Made by a program: the position numbers and the translations under genes
Shown: piece after piece, positions 16,414 through 25,093 of the stretch
Position numbering within the stretch: position 1 is the first letter of the stretch
Layout of the letters: each line of letters begins with the position of its first letter
Source: UKL13-2 sp043768625
GTDB lineage: Bacteria > Pseudomonadota > Gammaproteobacteria > Burkholderiales > Usitatibacteraceae
NCBI GenBank assembly: GCA_043768625.1
Contig: JAYVKG010000104.1
Location: 1-31,773, forward strand
Reading direction: 5' to 3'
DNA length: 31,773 nucleotides
Notes under the pieces: generated by a model
Database searches by the model: none
What the model was told of the DNA's origin: nothing
Seen by the model: only the letters and a program-made list of their open reading frames with translations

Positions 16414-17291
16414 CAGGTCGCCTCATTGCGAAAACCTTCGAGTTCGCCGGCCAACCAGCGGTCCCTGGCCGTCTTTGCACGCGACATCAATGCCTTGAGC
16501 GCGGCGCCGTTACCGGCTTCGAGCGCCGTTCGCAGCACAATTACCTGCGTTTCGTAAGCGTTAAGCTCACGCAGCAGCGCATCACGATTGTCAAGCGCGA
16601 TGTCAATCCACATTTCCGGGTTCGAGCTGGCGATGCGGGTGAAATCGCGAAAGCCACTCGCAGCGAAAGAAAACAGCGTTTTCGCATTTGGGCGCGACGC
16701 TAACTCATCCACCAGCGCGAACGCCAGCAGATGCGGCAGGTGGCTCACTGCCGCAAAAACGGCGTCATGCGTAGCGGCAGGCATCTCGACGACGCGCGCG
16801 CCACAGTCACCCCACATGGACCGCACGCGTTCCACCGACTGCTGGATATTCTCTGCGATCGGCGTGAGCACCACATTTTTACCTTCAAATAGTTCTGCGG
16901 TGGCGGCGGCAACGCCGGCATGTTCGCGACCGGCAATCGGATGGCCAGGAACAAACTGGCCAATTTTACTGCCAAGCGTCGCGCGCGCGGCCGCAATCAC
17001 ATCAACTTTAGTGCTGCCGGTATCGGTTACGACAGTGGTGGGCCCGAGCTGTGGTGAAATGGTCGCAAGAACCGCTGCCACCTGGCGTCCCGGCACGGCG
17101 ATCAAAATCACATCGCAATCTGCCACTGCTGTGATTAACACTGCCTCGTCAATCACGCCACGGCGCAGCGCATCGTCCAGCGACGCCACGTCACGGTCGA
17201 CGCCCATCACGCGCAAGTTGCGACGGGAGCCACGCAACGCGAGTGCAAAAGAGCCGCCTATCAAGCCCACGCCAATGATTGCAATGTTCAT
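16413..17291 (-). CDS. tyrA: Prephenate dehydrogenase
   Basis: 292 residues. NAD(P)-dependent oxidative decarboxylation of prephenate to 4-hydroxyphenylpyruvate in tyrosine synthesis. The Rossmann motif GVGLIGGS starts at residue 7; TDTGSTK, PGHPIAGREHAG and AVSHLPHLLAF are family segments carrying catalytic His residues. No chorismate mutase domain is fused; the mutase is on PheA. Arogenate as alternative substrate (as in TyrA of some pseudomonads) cannot be excluded from sequence. It directly precedes aroA, with a 1-bp overlap. Confidence 0.94.
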   Translation of the reverse strand: MNIAIIGVGLIGGSFALALRGSRRNLRVMGVDRDVASLDDALRRGVIDEAVLITAVADCDVILIAVPGRQVAAVLATISPQLGPTTVVTDTGSTKVDVIAAARATLGSKIGQFVPGHPIAGREHAGVAAATAELFEGKNVVLTPIAENIQQSVERVRSMWGDCGARVVEMPAATHDAVFAAVSHLPHLLAFALVDELASRPNAKTLFSFAASGFRDFTRIASSNPEMWIDIALDNRDALLRELNAYETQVIVLRTALEAGNGAALKALMSRAKTARDRWLAGELEGFRNEAT

Positions 17292-17372
17292 AATTTATTC
17301 ATTAAACGCTAGCATTTGAGCGCCTCGCAGAAGGCAAGTGTCTGAAGAAGCTCGCCAACACACAACCTTCAA

Positions 17373-18503
17373 CTATTGGTCAGTAGACGAGATCGCAACA
17401 TCCAGCGCCGCAAGGAACCGTCGATTTTGCGTTTCAGTGCCAATTGTGACGCGAAGGTAATCCGGCATTCCGTAACCTGCAAGTGGTCGGACGATAACGC
17501 CTTGCTCCAGCAACGCGTTAAAAACACGCTTTGCATGGTCAATTTTGAAGGTGATGAAATTACCGAATGCGGGAATGGTTGCAAGTCGGCGTTTTCCAAG
17601 TGCTGTTGCCAAAAACAGCAAACCAGCATTGTTCACGCTACGGCTTTGCCGAATGAACGTGTCGTCGCCAAGCGCGGCAACCGCCGCAACCATTGCCAGA
17701 TGATTCACGTTAAAGGGCTGCCGCACGCGATTCATCAGGTCGATAAGTTTTGGCTGTGCAAAACCAAACCCAATTCGCAAACCCGCCAGGCCATAGGCTT
17801 TCGACATAGTGTGAGAAATGATAACGTTCGGAAACTCCGTGAGCCACGGCACACTGTCGTAGCTGTCGCCGTCACTCAAGTATTCACCATACGCTTCGTC
17901 CACCACCACCAGCACGTTGCCGGGCACCTGCTTTATGAATGCATGAAGTCGGGCACCAGAAATAAAGGTCCCCGTTGGATTATTTGGGTTGGCGATAAAA
18001 ACCATTTTGGTATTCGCGCGAATCGCCTTCAGCATTGATTCCAGATCATTGCCGAAGTTTTTCGCGGGTGCTTCAATGCCGGTTGCACCGACTGCCTGCG
18101 TTACCAGCGGATAAACAGCGAACGCATACTGCGCATAAACCGCAGAGTCGCCTGCCTTCATGAAGGTACGCGCCGCCAATTCAAGCACATCGTTGGACCC
18201 GTTGCCGAGAATGATTTGCTCGGGTGCGAGAGAATATTTTTTCGAGATCGCCGCCTTCAATGCAAATCCACTGCCATCCGGATACAGCGCCAATTCACCT
18301 AGCGCGGAATGGATGGCTGCTATCGCCTTGGGGCTGGCGCCGAGTGGATTTTCGTTGGAAGCCAGTTTGATGATGTCGGTTTCGTTCAGGTCGAGTTCAC
18401 GCGCAACATCCGAAATCGGTTTTCCTGGAAGATAGGCGGCGATGGAACGAACATACTTGGGAGCCAGGGTCGCAAGATCAAATGCAGATAGTGAAGAGGT
18501 CAT
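17373..18503 (-). CDS. hisC: Histidinol-phosphate/aromatic aminotransferase, PLP-dependent
   Basis: 376 residues, class I/II aminotransferase of the HisC type. PLP residues: ANPNNPTG (171-178), DEAY (202-205), the Schiff-base Lys235 in SHTMSKAYGLAGLRIGF and Arg243. It lies between pheA and tyrA rather than with his genes. In this setting HisC-like enzymes commonly act on phenylpyruvate and hydroxyphenylpyruvate as well as imidazole-acetol phosphate. It is therefore the likely last enzyme of phenylalanine and tyrosine synthesis, possibly with dual use in histidine synthesis; the split is not decidable from sequence. Confidence 0.92.
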   Translation of the reverse strand: MTSSLSAFDLATLAPKYVRSIAAYLPGKPISDVARELDLNETDIIKLASNENPLGASPKAIAAIHSALGELALYPDGSGFALKAAISKKYSLAPEQIILGNGSNDVLELAARTFMKAGDSAVYAQYAFAVYPLVTQAVGATGIEAPAKNFGNDLESMLKAIRANTKMVFIANPNNPTGTFISGARLHAFIKQVPGNVLVVVDEAYGEYLSDGDSYDSVPWLTEFPNVIISHTMSKAYGLAGLRIGFGFAQPKLIDLMNRVRQPFNVNHLAMVAAVAALGDDTFIRQSRSVNNAGLLFLATALGKRRLATIPAFGNFITFKIDHAKRVFNALLEQGVIVRPLAGYGMPDYLRVTIGTETQNRRFLAALDVAISSTDQ

Positions 18504-18582
18504 TATTTCTTACAAAATGGCAGCGCTTATCAGCGCACGCAGATTATTCTCGGCTCAATGCATGCAAAGCAAAAGCACTTGA

Positions 18583-19656
18583 TTACAGCACGGCAGCAGG
18601 GTACGAGCCTAGCACCTTCACGTAGCCAGCAATACGGCGAAGCTCTGCCAGCGCCTCAATGACATTGGAATCCTGTTGATGTCCGTCAATGTCGACAAAA
18701 AACAGGTACTCCCACATCGCAACCTTGGATGGGCGCGATTCGAATTTGCTCATCGACACCCCCCGTTTTGCGAACGGCGTGAGCATTTCGTAAACTGCAC
18801 CGGCGCGGTTTGCCGCCGCCAGCACCAGCGATGTTTTATCTTTTCCGGACACAGAAGGCTGGGGCTCATAATTACCGAGCACCAGAAACCGTGTGGTGTT
18901 GTTGGGTTCGTCTTCGATGTTAGAAGCCAGCATTGTCAAGCCATGGATTGCAGCCGCCATGTCACCCGCAACGGCGGCAGAAAAAGGCTCAATGGACGCC
19001 TTGCGCGCGGCTTCTGCATTTGACGACACTGCTACACGCTCTGCATGTGGCATGTTGGCGTTAAGCCATTCGTGGCACTGCGCCAGCGACTGGCCATGCG
19101 AGAACACACGCTGAATTACTTCAAATTCTGATTGTGAACGGGCCATCAAGTGATGGTGAATTCGCAGCAGCACTTCTCCACAAGTTTTCAGTGGTGTCTG
19201 CGGCATCAGGTCGAGTGAACGACCAACCGCTCCTTCGGTGGAATTTTCCACCGGCACTACGCCAAAATCTGCGGCGCCCGATTCCACGCTGCGATAAACC
19301 TCGTCAATGGAAGACTGCGGAACAGTCTCGGCACCCTCGCCGAATTGCTTTATTGCCGCGCGCTCGCTGAATGTCCCTTGCGGCCCGAGGTAGGCAACCG
19401 TAATCGGCCGCTCAAGCGCCAAACAAGCCGACATGATTTCGCGGAACAGGCGTGCGGCGACTTCGTCGGGAAGCGGCCCATTGTTAATTGCGATGATGCG
19501 CCTGAGCACCTCGGCTTCTCGCTCGGGTCGGTACGCCTGGCCAATTTTGAGCGACCCTACTTTGCGCGCGAGGACGGCACGGGCGTTAAGACTCGCGAGT
19601 ATATCGGCATCAAGCGCATCAATCTGGGAACGCAGTTTGGTAAGATCGTCAGACAT
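18583..19656 (-). CDS. pheA: Bifunctional chorismate mutase / prephenate dehydratase
   Basis: 357 residues. Residues 1-85 form an AroQ-type chorismate mutase (LRSQIDALDADILASLNARA, YRPEREAEVLRR). Residues 87-265 form the prephenate dehydratase (VAYLGPQGTFSERAA start, NNTTRFLVLG with the catalytic Thr in TTRF 254-257). The C-terminal ACT domain has the phenylalanine-binding ESRP motif (306-309); its other half, GALYE in most homologues, reads GAVYE here. It makes phenylpyruvate from chorismate and is probably feedback-inhibited by phenylalanine. It is 69 bp after serC and 79 bp before hisC. Confidence 0.97.
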   Translation of the reverse strand: MSDDLTKLRSQIDALDADILASLNARAVLARKVGSLKIGQAYRPEREAEVLRRIIAINNGPLPDEVAARLFREIMSACLALERPITVAYLGPQGTFSERAAIKQFGEGAETVPQSSIDEVYRSVESGAADFGVVPVENSTEGAVGRSLDLMPQTPLKTCGEVLLRIHHHLMARSQSEFEVIQRVFSHGQSLAQCHEWLNANMPHAERVAVSSNAEAARKASIEPFSAAVAGDMAAAIHGLTMLASNIEDEPNNTTRFLVLGNYEPQPSVSGKDKTSLVLAAANRAGAVYEMLTPFAKRGVSMSKFESRPSKVAMWEYLFFVDIDGHQQDSNVIEALAELRRIAGYVKVLGSYPAAVL

Positions 19657-19725
19657 TGGCGTAGTTTTTGCGGAGGCTCCTGGTAGCCGGAAATAGTCTG
19701 CAAAGAAGCCGCAGACGCACTGATT

Positions 19726-20814
19726 TTAACCGTTGCGCTGCGCAAATTCCCGCATGAATGTTGACAGCGCAATCACACCAGCCAGCGGCACTGCGTTATA
19801 AATCGAGGCGCGCATGCCACCGATTACTTTATGCCCTTTGAGGCCCGCCAATCCTAGCGCTTGCGTGGCTTCTAGAAATTTCGCATTGAGCGATTCATTC
19901 TGCAGGAAAAATGGCACATTCATCCGTGAACGATCCTCGACCGCGACATCGTTACGGTAAAAGCCGCCCGAATCATCAATACACTGGTACAGCAATTTTG
20001 CCTTCTGCATATTCTGAAGTTCAATACCGGCAAGGCCACCCTGTTTTTTCAGCCATTTGAAAGTAAGGCCGGCCAGATAAACGGCGAAAGTCGGTGGCGT
20101 GTTAAGCATCCACTGGTTTGCCGCCTGCAGAGTGTAGTTGAACACGGAAGGCGTAAATGGGTGCGCGCCGCCCAGCAGGTCCTCGCGCACAATCACCAAG
20201 GTGAGACCCGATGGACCGATATTTTTTTGCGCGCCACCGTAGATACAACCAAACTTTGAAATGTCCATGGGCCTGGACAAAATATGCGAAGAGGCATCGG
20301 CCACCAGTGGCACACCATCATCAATTTCCGGTGTCCAGAAATATTCGACACCGTGGATTGTCTCGTTGCTGCAAATATGGCGGAACGCCGCTTCCCGACT
20401 GGGTTTCCAAGTTGCCTGCTTTGGCACGTAGGTGAATTTTTTGTCCTCGGCGGACGCGATCACATTAACTTCACAATATTTGGCAGCTTCCTTGATCGCG
20501 CCCGCAGACCAGTGTCCCGTGTTGACATAGTCCGCTGATGTTTTCCCCCGTAACAGATTTAGAGGCAGCAGTGAAAACTCACCTTTACCGCCACCTTGGA
20601 GAAACAGCACTTTATAGTTGGTCGGTATTGCCAGCAGTCCGCGAAGGTCATTTTCCACCTCCGCGGCAACCTCCATGAACACTTCGCCGCGGTGACTCAT
20701 TTCCATCACCGACATGCCAGTGCCCCGAAAATCCAGGAGTTCTTCCCGGGCCTGTGTCAAAACCTCAAGGGGGATTGCGGCGGGACCGGCGGAAAAGTTG
20801 AATACGCGGGGCAT
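19726..20814 (-). CDS. serC: Phosphoserine aminotransferase
   Basis: 362 residues. PLP enzyme converting 3-phosphohydroxypyruvate and glutamate to phosphoserine; it also serves pyridoxal 5'-phosphate synthesis. FNFSAGPAAIP opens the protein, HRGEVF and LQGGGKGEFS bind substrate and cofactor, and the PLP Lys is 197 in YGGAQKNIGPSGLT. The start codon overlaps the stop of the DUF2059 gene by 1 bp (TAATG), so the two are coupled. serC heading the aromatic cluster is a standard arrangement in proteobacteria. Confidence 0.97.
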   Translation of the reverse strand: MPRVFNFSAGPAAIPLEVLTQAREELLDFRGTGMSVMEMSHRGEVFMEVAAEVENDLRGLLAIPTNYKVLFLQGGGKGEFSLLPLNLLRGKTSADYVNTGHWSAGAIKEAAKYCEVNVIASAEDKKFTYVPKQATWKPSREAAFRHICSNETIHGVEYFWTPEIDDGVPLVADASSHILSRPMDISKFGCIYGGAQKNIGPSGLTLVIVREDLLGGAHPFTPSVFNYTLQAANQWMLNTPPTFAVYLAGLTFKWLKKQGGLAGIELQNMQKAKLLYQCIDDSGGFYRNDVAVEDRSRMNVPFFLQNESLNAKFLEATQALGLAGLKGHKVIGGMRASIYNAVPLAGVIALSTFMREFAQRNG

Positions 20815-21404
20815 TATTTTTTAGGCGGTGGGCTCTCAGCTGCCGTGCTTTTTTCGATCTGTGCGGCAACATCCCTGGTCGTCTCTTCCATGATGGCACT
20901 CATGCGGGGCGCAATGACGGCCATGATTTCCGGCATCGCTTCCTGCATCATTTTCGGCATGATCGTTAGCGTTTTTCTGCCGGCAGCGCTGGTATAAAAA
21001 GCGGTTGTTGCCTTGATCTCGGCAATGGTGAAATTCTTTGCATAGGCGCGCGCCATGATGTCTTCGAACGCCTCAACTATTTTCGGATCGTTATAGATGT
21101 CGACCATCGCTTTCGAAGATTTGGCCGTTGCCAGCCGTGCCGCGTTGCGCGCCTCGGCTTTTTGTTCCGCAGTCAATTTGCTGCGGCTCGCTGATGTCTC
21201 GATCATCTGATCTGACATTTCCATCACTTGTCGCATCATCGGCGCGGAAAACTGCGACAACATCTGTTTATAGTTCATCGCGTCAAGCAGTTCCTTGACA
21301 GCGGCTCTTTGCTCAACCTCCACTGCCGTCTGCGCCGCAACCTGTGCCCCCCAACCTCCGGCGGCGAATGCCAGAACTGCAAGCGCGATTTTAATTATCT
21401 TCAT
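20814..21404 (-). CDS. Exported DUF2059 domain protein
   Basis: 196 residues: a signal peptide (MKIIKIALAVLAFAAGGWGAQVAAQ, cleavage near residue 25) and an all-helical mature domain. The pattern LLDAMNYKQMLSQFSAPMM, IVEAFEDIMARAYAKNFTIAEIKATTAFYTSAAGRKTLTIMPKMMQEAMPEIMAVIAPRM fits DUF2059, a family of unknown function in the periplasm. The ATG overlaps the gyrA stop by 4 bp and has GAGGA six bases upstream; the stop overlaps serC. It is thus fixed between two essential or near-essential genes. No catalytic motif is apparent. Confidence 0.85.
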   Translation of the reverse strand: MKIIKIALAVLAFAAGGWGAQVAAQTAVEVEQRAAVKELLDAMNYKQMLSQFSAPMMRQVMEMSDQMIETSASRSKLTAEQKAEARNAARLATAKSSKAMVDIYNDPKIVEAFEDIMARAYAKNFTIAEIKATTAFYTSAAGRKTLTIMPKMMQEAMPEIMAVIAPRMSAIMEETTRDVAAQIEKSTAAESPPPKK

Positions 21405-23965
21405 GATTCATCCTCTTCGTCAGATTCAACAATCTTCTGCAACCCAGACAATTTAGAACCCTGATCCAGATTGATCAGTGTCACACCCTGCGTGGAACGG
21501 CCCATCTCGCGAATTTGCTTGACCTTAGTGCGAATCAGCACGCCGCCGGTCGTAATCATCATAATTTCGTCTTCCGGACGCACCAGAATTGCCGCGACGA
21601 CTTTGCCATTGCGTGAGCTGGTCTGGATCGCAATCATGCCCTGCGTTCCACGGCCATGACGGGTGTATTCGACAATAGAGGTGCGCTTGCCATAGCCACG
21701 CTCCGTTGCGGTAAGCACGCTTTGCTGCTCATCTTCGGCAACCAGCATGGCGATGACCTTGCCGCCCTTCGACAAATTCATGCCGCGCACGCCGCGGGTA
21801 TCCCGACCGGTGCTGCGCACGTCGCCTTCTTCAAAGCGCACCGCCTTGCCCTCGTTGGAAAACAACATCACATCGCACTTGCCGTCGGTCTGCTTGACGC
21901 CAATGAGATTATCGCCGTCATCGAGTGCGATTGCGATGATACCGGCTTTGCGCGGGTTGCTAAAATCGGACAATGCCGTTTTCTTGACTACGCCTTCGCT
22001 GGTCGAGAAAAACACATATTTGTCTTCGGCAAAATCCTTGACGGGTAATACCGCGCTGATTTTTTCGTTTGGCTGCATCTGTAACAAATTGACAATCGGC
22101 TTGCCGCGCGAGGCACGCGATCCCTGCGGTATTTCGTACACCTTCACCCAGTACACACGGCCCTTGTTGGAAAAACACAGCACGTAATCGTGCGTATTCG
22201 CAATAAACAACGTATCGATAAAATCATCTTCCTTCATCGCCGTGGCTTGCTTGCCGCGACCGCCGCGTTTTTGAGCGCGGTAGTCAGCGATCGGCTGGTA
22301 CTTTATGTAGCCGGTATGCGACATGGTGACGATGACTTCTTCGGCGGCGATCAAATCTTCCATCGACATTTCCTGACCGCTGACAACGATCTCGGACCGA
22401 CGCTTGTCGCCGAATTGCTGTTTTACCTCGGTAAGCTCGCCGGCGATGATGGATGAAACACGCTCAGGCTTGTTAAGGATATCGAGCAGGTCACTGATTT
22501 TTTCCATTACCTCTTTGTATTCGGAAACGATCTTGTCCTGTTCCAATCCCGTCAGGCGCTGTAAGCGCAATTCGAGAATCGCCTGTGCCTGCGCTTCGGA
22601 AAGACGATATCCGTTATTTTGCAGGCCGAATTCTTTTGCCAGTCCTTCCGGCCGATATTGGTCGGCCATCGCACGCGTCAGCAGTTCCTCGACCAGCTTG
22701 GAGCGCCAGACTTTGGCGATCAAAGCTTCCTTTGCGATTGCCGGCGTCTCGGATTTTTTGATCAGTTCAATAATTTCATCGACATTCGACAGCGCCACCG
22801 CAAGTCCTTCCAGCACATGTCCCCGTTCCCGCGCTTTACGCAATTCAAAAACGGTGCGTCGGGTGATGACTTCGCGGCGATGCCGCAAAAACGCGGTGAT
22901 GAATTGTTTGAGATTCAATAACTGTGGTCGATTGTCGACCAGCGCCACCATGTTCATGCCGAACGTGTCCTGCATTTGCGTCGCCTTGTAGAGATTGTTC
23001 AGCACAATCTCGGGAACTTCGCCGCGCTTTAATTCGATTACAGCGCGCATGCCTGATTTGTCCGACTCGTCCCGCAGATCGGAAACGCCCTCAAGTTTTT
23101 TGTCGCGAACCAACTCCCCGATTTTGATAAGCAGGTTGGCTTTATTCACCTGATACGGCAATTCATCAATGATGATTGCCTGACGACCGCCTTTTTCCAA
23201 ATCTTCGAAATGGGTTCGCGCGCGCATAATGCAACGCCCGCGTCCGGTTCGATAACCTTCACGCACACCATCCAGCCCGTAAATAATACCGGCAGTGGGA
23301 AAGTCGGGCGCTTTTACAATCGCGATCAGTTCTTCGATGTCTACCGCCGGGTCAGCCAGCACCCTCATGCAGGCATCGATCGTATCGGAAAGATTGTGCG
23401 GCGGAATATTAGTGGCCATGCCCACGGCAATCCCGGTCGCGCCGTTAACCAGTAAATTCGGGAAACGTGCCGGCAGAATCAACGGCTCATTTTCGCTACC
23501 GTCGTAGTTGGGGCCGAAATCGACCGTCTCTTTATCCAGATCTTCGAGTAATTGCTGCGCGATCTTGGACATGCGGATTTCGGTATAGCGCATAGCCGCA
23601 GCATTATCTCCATCCACTGAACCAAAATTTCCCTGCCCGTCGACCAACATGTAACGCAGCGAAAAATTTTGCGCCATGCGGACAATCGTGTCATACACCG
23701 CCGTATCACCGTGCGGATGGTACTTACCGATGACGTCACCAACAATACGGGCGGATTTTTTGTACGGCTTGTTGTAATCGTTGGAAAGTTCATGCATAGC
23801 GTAGAGCACCCGGCGGTGAACGGGCTTCAAGCCATCGCGCACGTCAGGCAGGGCACGGCCAACGATGACGCTTAATGAATATTCCAGGAAGCTTTGACGC
23901 ATTTCCGCTTCGATGCTGACGGGAATGGTCTCTTTTGCAAATTGTGGCGATAGTGGTTCTGTCAC
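21401..23965 (-). CDS. gyrA: DNA gyrase subunit A
   Basis: 854 residues (E. coli 875). With GyrB it introduces negative supercoils using ATP. The breakage-reunion domain holds the catalytic Tyr127 (AAMRYTEIRM; E. coli Tyr122). The C-terminal pinwheel domain begins at about 530 and contains the GyrA box QKRGGRG, which marks it as gyrase rather than topoisomerase IV. In the quinolone-determining region the residue matching E. coli Ser83 is Thr88 and that matching Asp87 is Asp92; Thr here is a natural state in several groups. It ends in an acidic tail (ESDEEDES) that overlaps the next gene. No close sigma-70 promoter could be assigned upstream. Confidence 0.99.
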   Translation of the reverse strand: MTEPLSPQFAKETIPVSIEAEMRQSFLEYSLSVIVGRALPDVRDGLKPVHRRVLYAMHELSNDYNKPYKKSARIVGDVIGKYHPHGDTAVYDTIVRMAQNFSLRYMLVDGQGNFGSVDGDNAAAMRYTEIRMSKIAQQLLEDLDKETVDFGPNYDGSENEPLILPARFPNLLVNGATGIAVGMATNIPPHNLSDTIDACMRVLADPAVDIEELIAIVKAPDFPTAGIIYGLDGVREGYRTGRGRCIMRARTHFEDLEKGGRQAIIIDELPYQVNKANLLIKIGELVRDKKLEGVSDLRDESDKSGMRAVIELKRGEVPEIVLNNLYKATQMQDTFGMNMVALVDNRPQLLNLKQFITAFLRHRREVITRRTVFELRKARERGHVLEGLAVALSNVDEIIELIKKSETPAIAKEALIAKVWRSKLVEELLTRAMADQYRPEGLAKEFGLQNNGYRLSEAQAQAILELRLQRLTGLEQDKIVSEYKEVMEKISDLLDILNKPERVSSIIAGELTEVKQQFGDKRRSEIVVSGQEMSMEDLIAAEEVIVTMSHTGYIKYQPIADYRAQKRGGRGKQATAMKEDDFIDTLFIANTHDYVLCFSNKGRVYWVKVYEIPQGSRASRGKPIVNLLQMQPNEKISAVLPVKDFAEDKYVFFSTSEGVVKKTALSDFSNPRKAGIIAIALDDGDNLIGVKQTDGKCDVMLFSNEGKAVRFEEGDVRSTGRDTRGVRGMNLSKGGKVIAMLVAEDEQQSVLTATERGYGKRTSIVEYTRHGRGTQGMIAIQTSSRNGKVVAAILVRPEDEIMMITTGGVLIRTKVKQIREMGRSTQGVTLINLDQGSKLSGLQKIVESDEEDES

Positions 23966-24347
23966 GTAACGTCTCTCTCTGTTGTAGTTCTTTTAAGTGC
24001 TTGTTTTTTAAGGACTTAAGCTTTCGCCAAACAGGATAATTTAACACAACAAGGTGCGAAATGCCACGTAGATATCAAAACCACAAGCTGTTTGGAGTAG
24101 AGCAGCCTCACACACACTACAGATGGTGGTTTCAATTGGACGCGCGTCGCTGTTGTTAATTTGCAACTCAAAGGCTGGTGTTGTTGCAAAAATGCGAAGC
24201 GGAGGTTGTGTCCAGCAAATCGAATCGTGTATCATTTGGCGAGTTTCAGTAAAGATTCGTCCACTATTGATTCGCCCTCCAAATCGCGATGCGCTGCTGT
24301 AGCGCGACCATCGAAAAAAAAATTTTTAATTCTCCCGGGAGTACCAA
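23966..24347. other. Divergent intergenic region between gyrA and the OmpA-family gene
   Basis: About 380 bp without a gene; must hold promoters for both directions. Rightward, a candidate promoter is listed separately. The ompA leader contains GCGCT-GCTGT-AGCGC (24291-24305), an A9T5 tract, and a 10-bp palindrome CTCCCGGGAG (24332-24341) that includes the ribosome site. A 16-bp sequence GTTGTTGCAAAAATGC at 24180-24195 recurs at 29124-29139. Confidence 0.5.
24206..24235 (+). promoter_or_regulatory. Candidate sigma-70 promoter for the OmpA-family gene
   Basis: TTGTGT (24206-24211), 18-bp spacer, TATCAT (24230-24235). Would give a leader of about 105 nt. Confidence 0.4.
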
Positions 24348-24998
24348 ATGAAGAGTTCCCTAATTGTGAACGCAGCCAATATGGCAAAAATTTACGCGGC
24401 CGCCGCTGCACTGGCCGCATGTGCGGCATATGCCGATGTCACGCCCGTCCTGACCGATTCTCAAGGTGCACCAGTTCGTGATGGTCAGGGTGCGTGCGTG
24501 CAAACGAGCGGTATCCTGCATCCGGATTGCGGCGCAAAAAAAGCGGAGCCTGCGAAGCCTGCGGCACCGGCTGCGCCAGCTGCACCATCGGCACCAGCAG
24601 CGCCAACCCCGCCCGCAGCTGCTGCGGCACCTTCGTCGGTCAAGCAAGCGATCACGATCCAAGCCGAAGCGCTGTTTGATTTTGATAAATCTGTTCTGAA
24701 GCCTGCAGGCAAAAAATCGATCGACGAGGCCGTCGCCAAGATGCAAAACGTTGACGTTGAGGTCGTTATTGCAACGGGCCATACCGATTACATCGGCAGC
24801 GATGCTTACAATCAGAAACTCTCCGAGCGCCGTGCGAAATCAGTTAAAGAGTACATGGTGGCCAAAGGAATTCCGGCCGCGAAAATCACCACACTCGGCA
24901 AAGGGAAGACACAGCCGGTAGCTACCAACAAAACCAAAGAAGGTCGTGCGAAGAACCGTCGCGTCGACATAGAATTTAAGGGCGTGTCACAGAAGTAA
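24348..24998 (+). CDS. ompA: OmpA-family peptidoglycan-binding protein
   Basis: 216 residues. An N-terminal signal sequence (MKSSLIVNAANMAKIYAAAAALAACAAYA, cleavage before DVTP) is followed by a short conserved region with a cysteine pair (GACVQTSGILHPDCG), then an Ala/Pro-rich linker (about 65-100). The OmpA C-terminal domain (about 104-214) includes LFDFDKSVLKPAG, ATGHTDYIGSDAYNQKLSERRA and KTKEGRAKNRRVDIEF; the Asp and Arg that hold diaminopimelate are present. There is no beta-barrel domain, so it is a small periplasmic or envelope-anchored protein linking to peptidoglycan, not a classical porin. GGGAG lies six bases before the ATG. Monocistronic, with its own terminator. ompA next to gyrA and ubiG is a common betaproteobacterial order. 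Confidence 0.93.
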   Translation: MKSSLIVNAANMAKIYAAAAALAACAAYADVTPVLTDSQGAPVRDGQGACVQTSGILHPDCGAKKAEPAKPAAPAAPAAPSAPAAPTPPAAAAAPSSVKQAITIQAEALFDFDKSVLKPAGKKSIDEAVAKMQNVDVEVVIATGHTDYIGSDAYNQKLSERRAKSVKEYMVAKGIPAAKITTLGKGKTQPVATNKTKEGRAKNRRVDIEFKGVSQK

Positions 24999-25018
24999 TC
25001 GCCTTTTAGTTGCACAAG

Positions 25019-25043
25019 AGCCCCGCTTCCAGCGGGGCTTTTT
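25019..25043 (+). terminator. Intrinsic terminator after the OmpA-family gene
   Basis: AGCCCCGCT, loop TCC, AGCGGGGCT, then TTTT: a perfect 9-bp GC-rich stem with a U-tract. Confidence 0.92.
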
Positions 25044-25093
25044 GTTTGTAGTTCAATTTTATAAACCAAGCTGCACGTTTGGTACGGGTAGTA

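Noticed and set aside
23708..23739. Quinolone-resistance mutation in gyrA (Thr at the Ser83 position)
   Set aside because: Thr at this position is the natural state in several bacterial groups and Asp at the second position is intact, so it is not evidence of selected resistance.
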